Shown: positions 8,508 through 16,925, numbered from the stretch's first letter. The stretch: DNA of 64,000 bases from Hymenobacter duratus (GCF_014698995.1 NZ_JACWZZ010000005.1:40597-104596), one strand, 5' to 3'. Notes: generated by a model not told the origin, from the letters alone. Program-made: numbers and translations.

Positions 8508-8921
8508 GTGAAATACCTGATACTCGGCATTTGCTTCATTTCTATACTTGCAAGCAACGATAGTTTAGCTCTCATGCGCCCCCCCAAGGTTGTTCGAGTA
8601 AGCTTCCAGTATTTGGAAGCTTGTGAAGCAGGGCCGGAATGCAAACCGATTAGCATAAGCCGAAAAGTTGGTGAAAAAGTAGAATTAGCGTTACCCAACT
8701 TATCCCGGACATCCGTCAGCATATGGGACGAAGAGAACTACAAGAAGCTGATGAAACGTACTGGCACTTATAAGTCTATATACAGAACCGGAAGCAGCGA
8801 GGCAGGCAAAAGGCGCGAAATCGTTTTACCCCTGAGCAAATTGAAAGACGGTAATTATCGTGTTTGGATAGTAGGTGATTCGGTGGGAGGCATGCTTGAA
8901 CTCCACTTAAAAAAGGAGTAG
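8508..8921 (+). CDS. Hypothetical exported protein
   Basis: A 137-residue protein starting with GTG (MKYLILGICFISILASNDSLA), a probable signal peptide cleaved near residue 20. The rest is basic and probably beta-rich, ending GNYRVWIVGDSVGG then LELHLKKE, like a small envelope domain. No family recognised. It shares the lower GC of the preceding Abi_C-like pseudogene and probably belongs to the same acquired segment. Confidence 0.6.
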   Translation: MKYLILGICFISILASNDSLALMRPPKVVRVSFQYLEACEAGPECKPISISRKVGEKVELALPNLSRTSVSIWDEENYKKLMKRTGTYKSIYRTGSSEAGKRREIVLPLSKLKDGNYRVWIVGDSVGGMLELHLKKE

Positions 8922-9131
8922 CTTCTTTAATTTCCCTCGCACTCGCTCAGCTGTGCCAAGTGAGCCCTACGCCTGAGGGGCTGTGCCCTGAATCCGGCCG
9001 CGCCACTAGCCCAGTTACAGCGGACGCACGCAGCATAGCTGCTGGAGCGTAGTGGGTCACTCGCATAGCCGAGCAACTGCAAGGATAGCCCCAGAAGCCC
9101 TCGGAGCACCGAAACAAATGTTTCCATCCTC

Positions 9132-9336
9132 TGAGGCCGCCTCATTGCCCGAAACCGAATGGTTTGGGTGGGTGAGGCGGCCTCAGGGCTTCCAACCGAT
9201 TGGTTTTGGGCCGTGAGGCCGCCTCAGGGCTTCGAACAAAATGGTTTCAGGCAGTGAGGCGGCCTCACGACTCCGAAACCAGTGGATTTGCGGAGTGAGG
9301 CGACCTTCCGGCCTGAAAACACCTGATTTTGCGCGG
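9132..9336. repeat. Tandem array, five units of exactly 41 bp
   Basis: A 13-bp palindrome, TGAGGCCGCCTCA or its complement TGAGGCGGCCTCA, starts at 9132, 9173, 9214 and 9255, with a decayed copy at 9296. Every spacer is 28 bp and most contain a second small dyad such as AACCGATTGGTT. The central base of the palindrome alternates C, G, C, G. The spacers share layout but not sequence identity. The array fills the 480-bp gap 8922-9402; bases 8922-9131 show nothing else recognisable. Confidence 0.85.
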
Positions 9337-9402
9337 GCAGGTATAGTGCAGCTTGTGCGGAATCAATACCTTATGGCCAGTATTCATTAACCCCCATTCT
9401 CT

Positions 9403-10101
9403 ATGCTTACCCCCACTACCGAGGGCCCGAACGCGGCTCCCCAAACCCCCACCATCCAGCGCACCAGTCAGCTGCCGTCCTCCGATGTAGCGCTGTCGGC
9501 TCTGGCCACCACAGCAGCCGACGCCTAGACTACCTCGGCGCTGCCGCCGCTGCTGTGGCTCTCCAAAGCCGAGTTCACGGCCCTAGCCGCCGCCTACGCC
9601 CAGGGCCGCGACGCCGCCGATGCCGCCGGCGACCAGCGCACCCCGCAAAGCCAGCGTCTCCAGCAGCTGGATAAGCTGCTGGACAAACACCTCCGGTACG
9701 TGAAAGGCTACCTCGCCGAAGCCCACGACGAAGACGAGGGCCGCAGCTACTACCCCGAGTTCGGAATTACGCGCGAAAACAAAGTATACAGCCTGCCCAG
9801 AGCCCGCACCGAGCGGGTGAAGGCCCTGAATAAGCTGCTGCTGGCCCTCCCGGCCCACGACCTGGACAAGAAGAAGTACGGCACCGCCTTCTGGCAGCCG
9901 CTGGCCCAGGAGTACGCCCAGCTGGTGCAGGCCAGCACCGAGTCGGCCGGGCAGCGCAGCGCGAAAGTGAGCGGCAAAGACCAACACGAAGCCCAGGTCC
10001 GCAAAGCCCTGCGCGCCCTCATCCACCACCTCAAAGCCAACTACCCCGATACGTTCGAGGCCCAGCTCCGCGCCTTTGGCTTCCAGAAGGAAAGCTACTA
10101 G
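9403..10101 (+). pseudogene. Unknown helical protein gene interrupted by an in-frame TAG
   Basis: The frame from the ATG at 9403 (MLTPTTEGPNAAPQTP) to TAG at 10099-10101 is broken at codon 42 by TAG (9526-9528). Downstream the frame resumes at once with TTSALPPLLWLSKAEFTALA and stays open for about 190 codons, ending DTFEAQLRAFGFQKESY. Composition is Ala/Leu/Gln-rich and helical; GKDQHEAQVRKALRALIHHL suggests a coiled or helical-bundle region. No function recognised. Internal GTG codons (for example at 9700) could start a shorter product. This is the second TAG-interrupted frame within 2 kb. Confidence 0.65.
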
Positions 10102-10170
10102 GGTATGCGGGCAACATAAGAACGTCATGCTGAGCCTGCCGAAGCATCTCGCGTGCTGACGTTACTTCAC

Positions 10171-10196
10171 TAGCCCAGGGTTTAAACCCTGGGCTA
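10171..10196. repeat. Perfect 26-bp palindrome
   Basis: TAGCCCAGGGTTT is followed directly by its complement with no loop. It lies in the 387-bp gap 10102-10488, after a solo half-element (CGTCATGCTGAGCCTGCCGA, from 10124) and before the left copy of a direct repeat. The gap contains no gene that I can support. Confidence 0.75.
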
Positions 10197-10323
10197 CGGA
10201 GCGGTTGCCGTTTGACGATTTATCAACGTCAGCCTGACGTTCTACCTTTCTCTGGCTTCCCTGGCGCGGGTTTAAGCAAAGCCGTAACCTCCACCCTGTC
10301 TAAAAGCAGAGGTTGTACCTCCA

Positions 10324-10377
10324 CTGCCGCGCCAGCGGCAAACCGATACCGCGCCGCCTGGAGAAATCCGGGCGGCG
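10324..10377. repeat. Left copy of direct repeat flanking a hydrolase gene
   Basis: CTGCCGCGCCAGC (10324-10336), then 15 bases, then a 26-bp hairpin-forming block CGCCGCCTGGAG...CGGGCGGCG (10352-10377). The same arrangement occurs at 11631-11685 beyond the hydrolase, with 24 of 26 positions identical in the second block. Confidence 0.7.
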
Positions 10378-10488
10378 TTGTCGTGTTGGCTTAGACAGGC
10401 TGTTTTCTTCGGGAAGCTCACAGTATCGAATACTATATTTTCTTAATATTAAAGCCGTATACACTCGCCCTTATACCTGGAAGAAATA

Positions 10489-11508
10489 GTGAAATGGATT
10501 CGTCGGTTGCTGCTGGTTGTTCTTGTGCTGGTCGTTGGGTTCGGGGCAGTCATGGTCCGGTCTGCCCTGCGCACAGAGCGGCCGGTAGGGTTCCAGCTGG
10601 CGCGGACCACTGACCCGGACGGCAAACCCTTGGCCGTGGGCATCTGGTATCCCACCCAGGCCCGCACCTGGCCGACGACGTGGCTGGGCCTGGGCCTGAT
10701 GGAGGTAGCCGCCGATGCGCCCGTGGCGGGCCGCAGCCTGCCGCTCGTGGTGATTTCGCACGGCAACTCCGGCGGCCCCGGCAGCCACGCCGACTTGGCC
10801 CTGGCCCTGGCCAACGCGGGCTACATCGTGGCGGCCCCCATGCACAGCGGCGACAACTACGCCGACCAAAGCGCGGCCGGCACCGTGGGCTGGCTGGGCG
10901 GGCGCACCCGGCAGCTGCACGCCACCCTGGACTACCTGCTCACGAGCTGGCCGGGACACGCATACATCAACCCCGAGCGTATCGGGGCGTTCGGATTCTC
11001 TGCCGGCGGCCTGACCGTCCTGACCGCCGTGGGGGCCCAACCCGACCTCCGCCTGATTGCCAAACAGTGCACCGACTCGTCACCGGAGGCTATCTGTAAG
11101 CTGCTCCGCGCCGGCAACTCCCCCTTGCTGAACCCCGATGAAGCGGCGAAGGGCAACCGCTACCAACCCGACGCACGAATCAAGGCCGCTGTGGTGGCCG
11201 CCCCCGGCCTGGGCTTCACGATGGGCCCCGGCGCCCTCACGGCCGTGCGGGTGCCGGTGCAGCTGTGGAGCGGCGACCAGGACACCGTGGTATCCTATGC
11301 CACCAACATCAAACAGGTGCGGGATGCCCTCGGGGCCGGGGCTGAGTTCCATTCGGTGCCGGGGGCCGGGCATTTCTCGTTTCTCGCTCCCTGTGGTCCG
11401 CTGGCCCCGCCGCTGCTCTGCACCGACCAGGGGCAGTTTGATAGAGAAGCTTTCCACCGAAGTATGAATGCCAGCGTGATTGCCTTTTTCGAAAAAGCTA
11501 TCCGCTAA
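10489..11508 (+). CDS. Membrane-anchored or exported alpha/beta hydrolase (dienelactone hydrolase/PAF-AH-like)
   Basis: A 339-residue protein with a GTG start and an N-terminal hydrophobic segment (residues about 4-24, RRLLLVVLVLVVGFGAVMV). The hydrolase core has the oxyanion region VVISHGNSGG, the nucleophile elbow GAFGFSAGG, a late acid in LWSGDQDTVVS and the histidine in VPGAGHFSFL. This matches predicted dienelactone hydrolases and platelet-activating-factor acetylhydrolase-like esterases. It probably faces the periplasm; the substrate is unknown. Direct repeats flank the gene on both sides. Confidence 0.82.
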   Translation: MKWIRRLLLVVLVLVVGFGAVMVRSALRTERPVGFQLARTTDPDGKPLAVGIWYPTQARTWPTTWLGLGLMEVAADAPVAGRSLPLVVISHGNSGGPGSHADLALALANAGYIVAAPMHSGDNYADQSAAGTVGWLGGRTRQLHATLDYLLTSWPGHAYINPERIGAFGFSAGGLTVLTAVGAQPDLRLIAKQCTDSSPEAICKLLRAGNSPLLNPDEAAKGNRYQPDARIKAAVVAAPGLGFTMGPGALTAVRVPVQLWSGDQDTVVSYATNIKQVRDALGAGAEFHSVPGAGHFSFLAPCGPLAPPLLCTDQGQFDREAFHRSMNASVIAFFEKAIR

Positions 11509-11630
11509 GCATTGGCCGAAGGCCATACTCCCTAAGTATCTCCGACTCCTGACTGTTGCCCACCCTACACTGACGCGAGTGTAGCGCCGTGTAGTCCGCG
11601 CCTACTCATAACACGGAGGCCGTGCTTGTG

Positions 11631-11685
11631 CTGCCGCGCCAGCATCAGCCTGCAACCAACGCCGCCAGGAGGAATCCGGGCGGCG
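11631..11685. repeat. Right copy of direct repeat flanking a hydrolase gene
   Basis: CTGCCGCGCCAGC at 11631-11643 and the CGCCGCC...GGGCGGCG hairpin block at 11660-11685 repeat the 10324-10377 arrangement in the same orientation, about 1.3 kb away. The 265-bp gap 11509-11773 holds no other recognisable feature. Confidence 0.7.
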
Positions 11686-11773
11686 TCTTTCGTTTGGGCA
11701 GGGAAGGCACCGCCTCCCGGCGGAAAGCAGCCCGAAGTAGGCTCTGCTATATTCCGGGCACGGGCACAACGGA

Positions 11774-12217
11774 TTACTGCGCGCCGGCCAGCAGCTGCTG
11801 GGGCTCCCGCACTTTCAGCTGGCGCACCGCTACGGTCTGGCCGGTGGGGCCGGGCTGCACCTGCAGCGTGTAGCGGTAGTGGGTGCTGGCCGCGTGCAGC
11901 AGCAGGGCATAGCGGCCGGCAGGCAGCGTCCGGAAGTTGAAGCGGTGACCGTAGGCGGGCGCGTCGTAGGCTTCATCGAACAGAACCTGCCCGCTGCCCA
12001 GGCTCACGACCTGCACCCGGCCGGGCTGCCGGGCCGCCTGATTGATGCGCACCCGGATGCTTTCGGCATCGGGGCTGGTAACGGACACCGGGGAGGCGTG
12101 CTGGGCCTGGGCCGGCGAGGCAGTGGCGGCCAGGGCCAGTAGCAGGCCGGCCAAAGCAACGGAACGGGTCAGCGGCCGGGGGGCAGCCGCGGAAACAGCG
12201 AGAGAGAAGCGGCGCAT
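11774..12217 (-). CDS. Hypothetical secreted protein
   Basis: A 147-residue protein. The N-terminus has Arg residues, a hydrophobic core (SVALAGLLLALAATASPAQA) and an AQA cleavage site near residue 38. The mature part (about 108 residues) is probably a single beta-sandwich: GRVQVVSLGSGQVLFDEAY and LPAGRYALLLHAASTHYRY resemble the strands of T9SS-sorting or DUF3244-like domains, but the match is too weak to name. It is divergent from the hsp20 gene; the 350-bp gap between them has no clear further gene. Confidence 0.65.
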   Translation of the reverse strand: MRRFSLAVSAAAPRPLTRSVALAGLLLALAATASPAQAQHASPVSVTSPDAESIRVRINQAARQPGRVQVVSLGSGQVLFDEAYDAPAYGHRFNFRTLPAGRYALLLHAASTHYRYTLQVQPGPTGQTVAVRQLKVREPQQLLAGAQ

Positions 12218-12567
12218 AGCAGGAAGAAATAAAGGGTGAGACCAGAAGTGGCCGGGGCAGGCACCTGTGCGCTATCGGACAGCGCCGCCCCGGTTCCGGG
12301 GTAGAAGAGCCAAGGGCCGTGCCATTTCTTCAAGCCGCTTTTCGTCAGGCAGTTACCATTGCCTCGACTGGTTTGCGCTGGCAAAAAAGTGTCCGGCGGC
12401 GGGCATGGGCGTCCGGTTTCGGGGGTGTGAGGGCCGGCCGGTGGGCAGCCTTGCAAAAAAGTGGACCGGTACCTCTAAAAAACCGGTGTTCCGGTGCAAC
12501 AACGCCGTTTTTGCCCGCGTATCAGGGGCGCTTGTGTTCGTTTGTTTCACTTCAACCTTTCACAGCC

Positions 12568-13179
12568 ATGGCTATTCAAAAGTATCAGGACTCCTTTTCT
12601 GATCTGCCGGCCTCGAGCTTCAGTTCCATGCTCGACCGGTTTTTCAGCGACTCGCTGGCTTCGCGGGGCCGCGTCAGCAGCTTTTCGCCGCACATCGACG
12701 CCTACGAAACCGACAAGAGCTATGAAGTAGAGGCCGCCCTGCCCGGCCTGAAGCGCGAAGACATCAAGGTGGATTTCCACCAGGGCCGCCTCACCATTTC
12801 CGGGGAGCGGACCTTCCGCAACGAGCAGAGCCAGCGCCGCTACCACGTGGTGGAAAGCTCCTACGGCTCGTTCAACCGTTCCCTGCAGCTCCCCGACACG
12901 GTGGATGCCAGCCGGATTGAGGCCAGCTTCGAGGACGGCGTGCTGCGCGTGAGCGTGCCCAAAGACGAGCAGAAAACCCGGCGCCACCAAATAGAGGTGC
13001 GCGGCGGCCAAAGCAGCTCCGGCCAGCCGCAGGGTCAGATGTCGGAGCGCCTCGGCGAGCAGGCCACCGATGTGAGCGTGCAGTCGGGCCAGAGTGGCGG
13101 CAGCGCCGCCCGAAGCAAAGGCACCACTGCCGCATCCGAAATGCAGAAGCGGCCAAAAAGCTCCGGGGTAGGAGCCTAA
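12568..13179 (+). CDS. Small heat-shock protein (Hsp20/alpha-crystallin)
   Basis: A 203-residue ATP-independent holdase. The alpha-crystallin domain spans about residues 45-145, with FSPHIDAYETDKSYEVEAAL at its start, LPGLKREDIKV, and ASFEDGVLRVSVPK at its end. An IxV-like motif (HQIEV) follows. The C-terminal 55 residues are a Gln/Ser/Gly-rich disordered tail, much longer than usual. Start: the ATG at 12568 (MAIQKYQDS). A second, shorter Hsp20 gene lies at 26863. Confidence 0.93.
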   Translation: MAIQKYQDSFSDLPASSFSSMLDRFFSDSLASRGRVSSFSPHIDAYETDKSYEVEAALPGLKREDIKVDFHQGRLTISGERTFRNEQSQRRYHVVESSYGSFNRSLQLPDTVDASRIEASFEDGVLRVSVPKDEQKTRRHQIEVRGGQSSSGQPQGQMSERLGEQATDVSVQSGQSGGSAARSKGTTAASEMQKRPKSSGVGA

Positions 13180-13197
13180 CGGGCCTCACAGCCAAAC

Positions 13198-13236
13198 AAA
13201 ACGCCTTCCCGCCGAACAGGAAGGCGTTTTTCTTTT
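13198..13236. terminator. Intrinsic terminator between convergent genes
   Basis: AAAACGCCTTCC pairs with GGAAGGCGTTTT around a 9-base loop, followed by TCTTTTGG. It serves hsp20 on the plus strand and possibly the convergent gene ending at 13269. Confidence 0.8.
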
Positions 13237-13268
13237 GGCTGTGAGGTGTGCTGTAGAGACAGTACTGC

Positions 13269-13700
13269 TTAAAGAGCTGCCGACCGGGGGTGCTGCAACA
13301 GCCACTCCACGGCCTCGGCATCCGTTTCAAAAGACCGGTACACCAAGGCCGACGCCGGCGCCTGCGTAGTGATGTAGGCCGTGGCCAGGCGCACCATCAC
13401 ATCGGCCGAAACCACCACGGCACCGTGGCGGTAGCCGGCCTCCACCGCGCGGGGCAGCCATTCCCGGGCTACCCACTCCTGCTCGTCCGGCGCAAACGGC
13501 ACCATACGGCCTTGGTCGATGAGGATGCGGCTCCAGTTGTTGCGGCTGATTGCCTGCATCATGTGCATAAAAACGGCCCGCGTATCCTGGGGCTGGCGGG
13601 CGGCAGGCTTCCAGGTGACTCTCAGGAAACCGGCCGGGTCTTCCTGCAGCAGCGCGGCAGCATTTTCAAAATAGACGCGTAATGGCAGACCTGGCTTCAT
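13269..13700 (-). CDS. STAS/SpoIIAA-like paralogue 1
   Basis: A 143-residue cytoplasmic protein from the ATG at 13700 (MKPGLPLRVYFENAAAL). Key features are WSRILIDQGRMVPFAPDEQE, where the other paralogues have WLIDARRR or WLLDTRRR, then EWLPRAVEAGY and the C-terminal FETDAEAVEWLLQH. The same plan occurs at 16304-16720 and 23994-24422: an early beta strand, W-x-(I/L)-(I/L)-D, an E-(F/W)-(Y/L)-P helix and a final acidic-hydrophobic (A/L)-(V/I)-x-WL helix. This resembles SpoIIAA/STAS folds, and the assignment is by pattern only. The far-upstream ATG at 13865 was rejected because its first 55 residues are unlike the paralogues. Confidence 0.6.
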   Translation of the reverse strand: MKPGLPLRVYFENAAALLQEDPAGFLRVTWKPAARQPQDTRAVFMHMMQAISRNNWSRILIDQGRMVPFAPDEQEWVAREWLPRAVEAGYRHGAVVVSADVMVRLATAYITTQAPASALVYRSFETDAEAVEWLLQHPRSAAL

Positions 13701-13880
13701 AGCTACAAAGCTAACATGCGTAGGTACATGATTTGTTCTACAGAACCTTCCCCCTCTGCTTTTGCCACCACAGAACCGCCGTGTGTGACAATTGAGGTGG
13801 CTTTTCTTATCCCTGTAAGGCGAGTTGCGTATGCTGCGGAACAGATACCCCTCTCTTCCTTTCACCTAGCTTTTCGTCCT

Positions 13881-15173
13881 ATGTCTCGCTTTGCATTTTC
13901 GCTGCTCTTGCTGCTGATACTGGGCGGCAGCTGGCTTTCGCCGGCCGGTGCCCAGTCGGCCGATGGCCTGCCGGCCCGGCCCACTCCGTTTCGGTTTGTG
14001 AATGACGGCGGACAACTGCTGAGTGCGGCCGACGCCCAGAAGCTGGAAAACGGCCTGCGCCGCTACGCCGACAATACCGGCACCCAGCTGGTAGTCGTCA
14101 CGGTGCCCACCCTGGGCGGCCGCGACATAGCCGATTATGGCCGGGCACTGGGCACGGCCTGGGGGGTGGGCCAGCGCGACCGGAACAACGGCATTGTGCT
14201 CCTGCTGGCCGCTCAGGAGCATCAGGTCACGATTCAGGCCGGTTCGGGCTTGCGCAGTCAGATCACGCCGGCCCTGACGGCCCGCGTGATTACGGAGCAG
14301 ATGACGCCCAGCTTCAGGCAGGGCCGCTACTTTGCGGGCCTGCGCAACGGCCTGAACACGCTGATGCAAGCCGCCAACCCCGATTCGGCCCCGGTGCAAC
14401 CCCAGGCAGACGCTGCAGTTGATGCAGCCGCAGCCGGCGCACTCCCCAGCTCCGAACCGACCATAGCCGACCAGCGCAGCGCTAGTGACGAGCCCGCCAG
14501 TGAGCCGTTCAACCCCAATTCTTCCTCTTCCGGGCTTGGCGATATGGCCCCTTCAACTGTGTTGGGCCTGGGCGGGGGTGCGCTGCTGATAGGAGCAGTA
14601 GTAGTCATTGGGGGGATATGGCTGCTGGTGCGCCTGTTTCGGCGGCGCTCCGCAGCAGCTGCCAGCCCACAGGCAGGGTCGGCTCCTACTTTCTACCCGC
14701 CTCAGAGTAACCAGCCTCCGGTTCAGCCCAATGGTCCGGCGGGCAACTACGGCCCAGGCTACAGTAACCGCCCGAGCCCCGACTTTCTGCCGAACCGCAC
14801 CGGGGGTGGCAGTGGTATGGGAGGCGTGCTGCTGACGGGCGCGGCAGCGGCGGCCGGTGCCTACCTCGGCAACCGCATGGCGAATGGCCAGAACCAGCCA
14901 GACAGCACCCCATTGCATCCTGATACGCCTTCCCCCAACCTCGACTCTGGTGCCGCCGCCGGTGGAGCCGCCGGTGCGGGTGGCTTTCCGTTTCTCAACG
15001 ATTCGGGCGCCGCACCCGAGCCCGCCCCAGACTACTTCTCTGATGCCCCCGACGCTTCGCCGGATTATTTCTCTTCCGACAACGATGGGTCCTCATCCTA
15101 CGACGATACCTCTTCCGGCGACACTGGCGGTGGCGGGTTCGATGATGACAACAGTAACAGCGGCTCCTGGTAA
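13881..15173 (+). CDS. TPM-domain protein, exported and membrane-anchored
   Basis: A 430-residue protein. The signal peptide is residues 1-24 (MSRFAFSLLLLLILGGSWLS). A TPM (YgcG-type) domain follows at about 35-160: NDGGQLLSAADAQKLENGL, TQLVVVTVPTLGG and DRNNGIVLLLAAQEHQVTI. One membrane segment is near 222-245 (GLGGGALLIGAVVVIGGIWLL), followed by RLFRRR and a long Pro/Gly/Asn/Asp-rich tail ending in GGGFDDDNSNSGSW. TPM domains are found in photosystem-repair and membrane-protein quality-control proteins; the function here is unknown. The ATG at 13881 is chosen because it opens the signal peptide. Confidence 0.88.
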   Translation: MSRFAFSLLLLLILGGSWLSPAGAQSADGLPARPTPFRFVNDGGQLLSAADAQKLENGLRRYADNTGTQLVVVTVPTLGGRDIADYGRALGTAWGVGQRDRNNGIVLLLAAQEHQVTIQAGSGLRSQITPALTARVITEQMTPSFRQGRYFAGLRNGLNTLMQAANPDSAPVQPQADAAVDAAAAGALPSSEPTIADQRSASDEPASEPFNPNSSSSGLGDMAPSTVLGLGGGALLIGAVVVIGGIWLLVRLFRRRSAAAASPQAGSAPTFYPPQSNQPPVQPNGPAGNYGPGYSNRPSPDFLPNRTGGGSGMGGVLLTGAAAAAGAYLGNRMANGQNQPDSTPLHPDTPSPNLDSGAAAGGAAGAGGFPFLNDSGAAPEPAPDYFSDAPDASPDYFSSDNDGSSSYDDTSSGDTGGGGFDDDNSNSGSW

Positions 15174-15193
15174 GCTACCGGCTTCCTCATACC

Positions 15194-15231
15194 AAAGCGC
15201 CCCGGCCATAGATATGACCGGGGCGCTTTTG
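15194..15231. terminator. Bidirectional terminator hairpin
   Basis: AAAGCGCCCCGG/CCGGGGCGCTTT with a 12-base loop, then a T run, lies between the convergent TPM gene and the gene ending at 15250. Confidence 0.78.
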
Positions 15232-15249
15232 CGTGGGGCAGGAACGGTG

Positions 15250-15588
15250 CTACTGTGTTTTTTTGGGTGCTGCGGCCGGAGCAGCAGCCGGGGTAGCCAG
15301 CGGCGGGGCGGGCACCGGCTGACGTAACAGTCGGTCGTTGTCGGCCGTTGCCTGGCGGGCGGGCTCGCCTGTGAGGCCCGGCGCAATGTACTTACCCCCC
15401 TGCCCTGCCGATGTGCTGGTAGTGCCGGAGGCAGTGGACGGAGCCGGCATCGGGGTGTTGGGGGGCGGAACCTTCACGGCACCCAGCTTGCGCTGCGTGG
15501 GCGTTGAGGGGGCCCGGTTCTGGGCGGTAGCGGCGCTGCCAGCCAGCAGAGCGAATAGCAACGTGATTGTAAGGAGACGAAAGTTCAT
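15250..15588 (-). CDS. Hypothetical Pro/Ala-rich exported protein
   Basis: 112 residues. The signal peptide is MNFRLLTITLLFALLAGSAA with a TAQ cleavage site near residue 23. The mature protein is low-complexity, rich in Pro, Ala and Thr, and ends APAAAPAAAPKKTQ. No fold is expected and no family is recognised; it may be a periplasmic or surface linker-like protein. Confidence 0.6.
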   Translation of the reverse strand: MNFRLLTITLLFALLAGSAATAQNRAPSTPTQRKLGAVKVPPPNTPMPAPSTASGTTSTSAGQGGKYIAPGLTGEPARQATADNDRLLRQPVPAPPLATPAAAPAAAPKKTQ

Positions 15589-15712
15589 AGAAGTGAAGGC
15601 CAGGATACAGTGGATATACGGAGCACTCGTGGTTTGTGGCCAACTAGTGGCGTAGCCGCCCTCATCCTGGCACCTGTAGCGGGTGATGCGCGGCTACAGT
15701 CCTCAACGCAAA

Positions 15713-15746
15713 CCGCCGCACTTTCCCGGCTGGGTAAGTGCGGCGG
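15713..15746 (-). terminator. Hairpin after a small basic protein gene
   Basis: CCGCCGCACTT pairs with AAGTGCGGCGG around a 12-base loop, 30 bp beyond the stop of the gene at 15776. The T-tract is poor, so termination is not certain. Confidence 0.5.
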
Positions 15747-15775
15747 CTACTGGCATGGGCAAGTATGTTCGGGAG

Positions 15776-16081
15776 TTAGTTAGCCGATTTTGGCATGGTG
15801 CCGGTGGGCTTATCCACCCTGATTACCCCTTTGGGCTCCGTAACCTTCTGCCGGCGCTTGCGCATGGCCTTGCGCCGAGCTGCCCGCTTACGGAAGAAAC
15901 CCAGCTTGCGCTTTTTGGTGCGGCTGTTGCCTTTGTAGCGCTTGTAGTTGGGCCGGGGAATAGCCTCGCTTTCCGTAGCACCTGCCAAAGCGGTGGTTTC
16001 TGTATTGGGAGTAGCAAGTGCTGTCTCCGGCTCCAGCAATGCCAGCAGCACGCACATGAGCAATAGTATTATTCTGGTCAT
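15776..16081 (-). CDS. Hypothetical small basic exported protein
   Basis: 101 residues. A short signal peptide (MTRIILLLMCVLLALL) is followed by a Thr/Glu-rich stretch and then a strongly basic segment, PNYKRYKGNSRTKKRKLGF with further RKRAARRKAMRKRR. The charge suggests binding to nucleic acid or acidic surface polymer, but export is predicted, and no family is recognised. The 222 bp upstream (16082-16303) is unusually AT-rich, contains runs like TATATATAA and could hold its promoter. Confidence 0.6.
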   Translation of the reverse strand: MTRIILLLMCVLLALLEPETALATPNTETTALAGATESEAIPRPNYKRYKGNSRTKKRKLGFFRKRAARRKAMRKRRQKVTEPKGVIRVDKPTGTMPKSAN

Positions 16082-16303
16082 AAGAAGGAGGGAAAAGGAG
16101 ATAATGAAGGCACAAAGCGCCAGTCCATCTGCGCAAGTTACCTACGTTACACGTACTAAATACGCATAATATTATCCATTACCAGGCCAAAATTCCTATT
16201 TATATATAATATCCAATCCTTTTGAGGATTAGTGTATTTTTTAAATAATTCTAATAAAACTCACCTCTGCAAAAGCAGCTTGTTTGCCTATGCACTCACG
16301 GTG

Positions 16304-16720
16304 CTATGCCTGCCTCGACACCAGCCAGCGGACTGCTTCGCCTTCGTCTACAAACTGGTTGAGCGAACAATAGTCGCCGTGTGTGTAGGGCAGAGCCGGC
16401 AGGGAGTCGTCGTGCACATGCTCGGCCTGGTAAGGAGCAATCAGGAATGCCACGTACACGTGCGCGTTCAGATGGTGGCGCAACGTCGGGTAAAACTCTT
16501 CCGTCAGCCAATGCACATCCCGCAAATCCACCTGCACCCGGCGGCGCGCGTCAATCAGCCAGCGCGTACAGCTGGCGCAGGAAGCGGCGTACCGAAGCAT
16601 CTCGTGGTAGCCGGCGCGTAGCTCGTGCGAAACGGTAGGGCGGGTCCAGCGGGCGGCTACAATCCCAAGATCCGGACGGTGGCTCAGGTCCAGAAAGTCA
16701 AGCTGAGTGGATGGCGTCAT
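16304..16720 (-). CDS. STAS/SpoIIAA-like paralogue 2
   Basis: 138 residues from the ATG at 16720 (MTPSTQLDFLDLSHRPDL), chosen because it aligns with paralogue 3 (MPAPAAEFLLLSYRADL). It shares RWLIDARRRVQVDLRD, WLTEEFYPTLRHHL, YVAFLIAPYQ and the tail QFVDEGEAVRWLVS. An upstream ATG at 16759 adds 13 residues with no counterpart in the paralogue. It is probably a cytoplasmic single-domain protein, and its partner is unknown. Confidence 0.68.
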   Translation of the reverse strand: MTPSTQLDFLDLSHRPDLGIVAARWTRPTVSHELRAGYHEMLRYAASCASCTRWLIDARRRVQVDLRDVHWLTEEFYPTLRHHLNAHVYVAFLIAPYQAEHVHDDSLPALPYTHGDYCSLNQFVDEGEAVRWLVSRQA

Positions 16721-16870
16721 GCGCAAAACGACCAAATCGGTCAGGGTACGAATGCGCAAAGGTACGCGGGCCAGCAGACTTGTGTTCGACTACTCCTCCG
16801 GAGCTGAACAGTTGTTAGGACTTTGCCGGACCTGTTTTAGCCGGAAAATAACAGCCTCATGTAACCGCTT

Positions 16871-16925
16871 ACACAAGCTAACAGGGCCAATCGAAACACG
16901 TTCGGCTGGCCCTGTTAGCTTGTGT
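16871..16925 (-). terminator. Long perfect hairpin downstream of a plug-like protein gene
   Basis: A 19-bp perfect stem (ACACAAGCTAACAGGGCCA and its complement) encloses a 17-base loop. It lies 20 bp past the stop of the gene at 16945. The stem is longer than a usual terminator and T-runs are weak, so an mRNA-stability role is also possible. Confidence 0.6.

Noticed and set aside
9132..9336. CRISPR array
   Set aside because: Period and spacer lengths are regular, but the repeat is only 13 bp, the spacers share dyads with each other, and no cas genes are near.
7860..9528. Amber codon recoding as an explanation of the internal TAGs
   Set aside because: prfA at 42126 has intact PAT and GGQ motifs, and many ordinary genes in the window end in TAG (for example those ending at 2518, 21639, 26546, 27246 and 28924).
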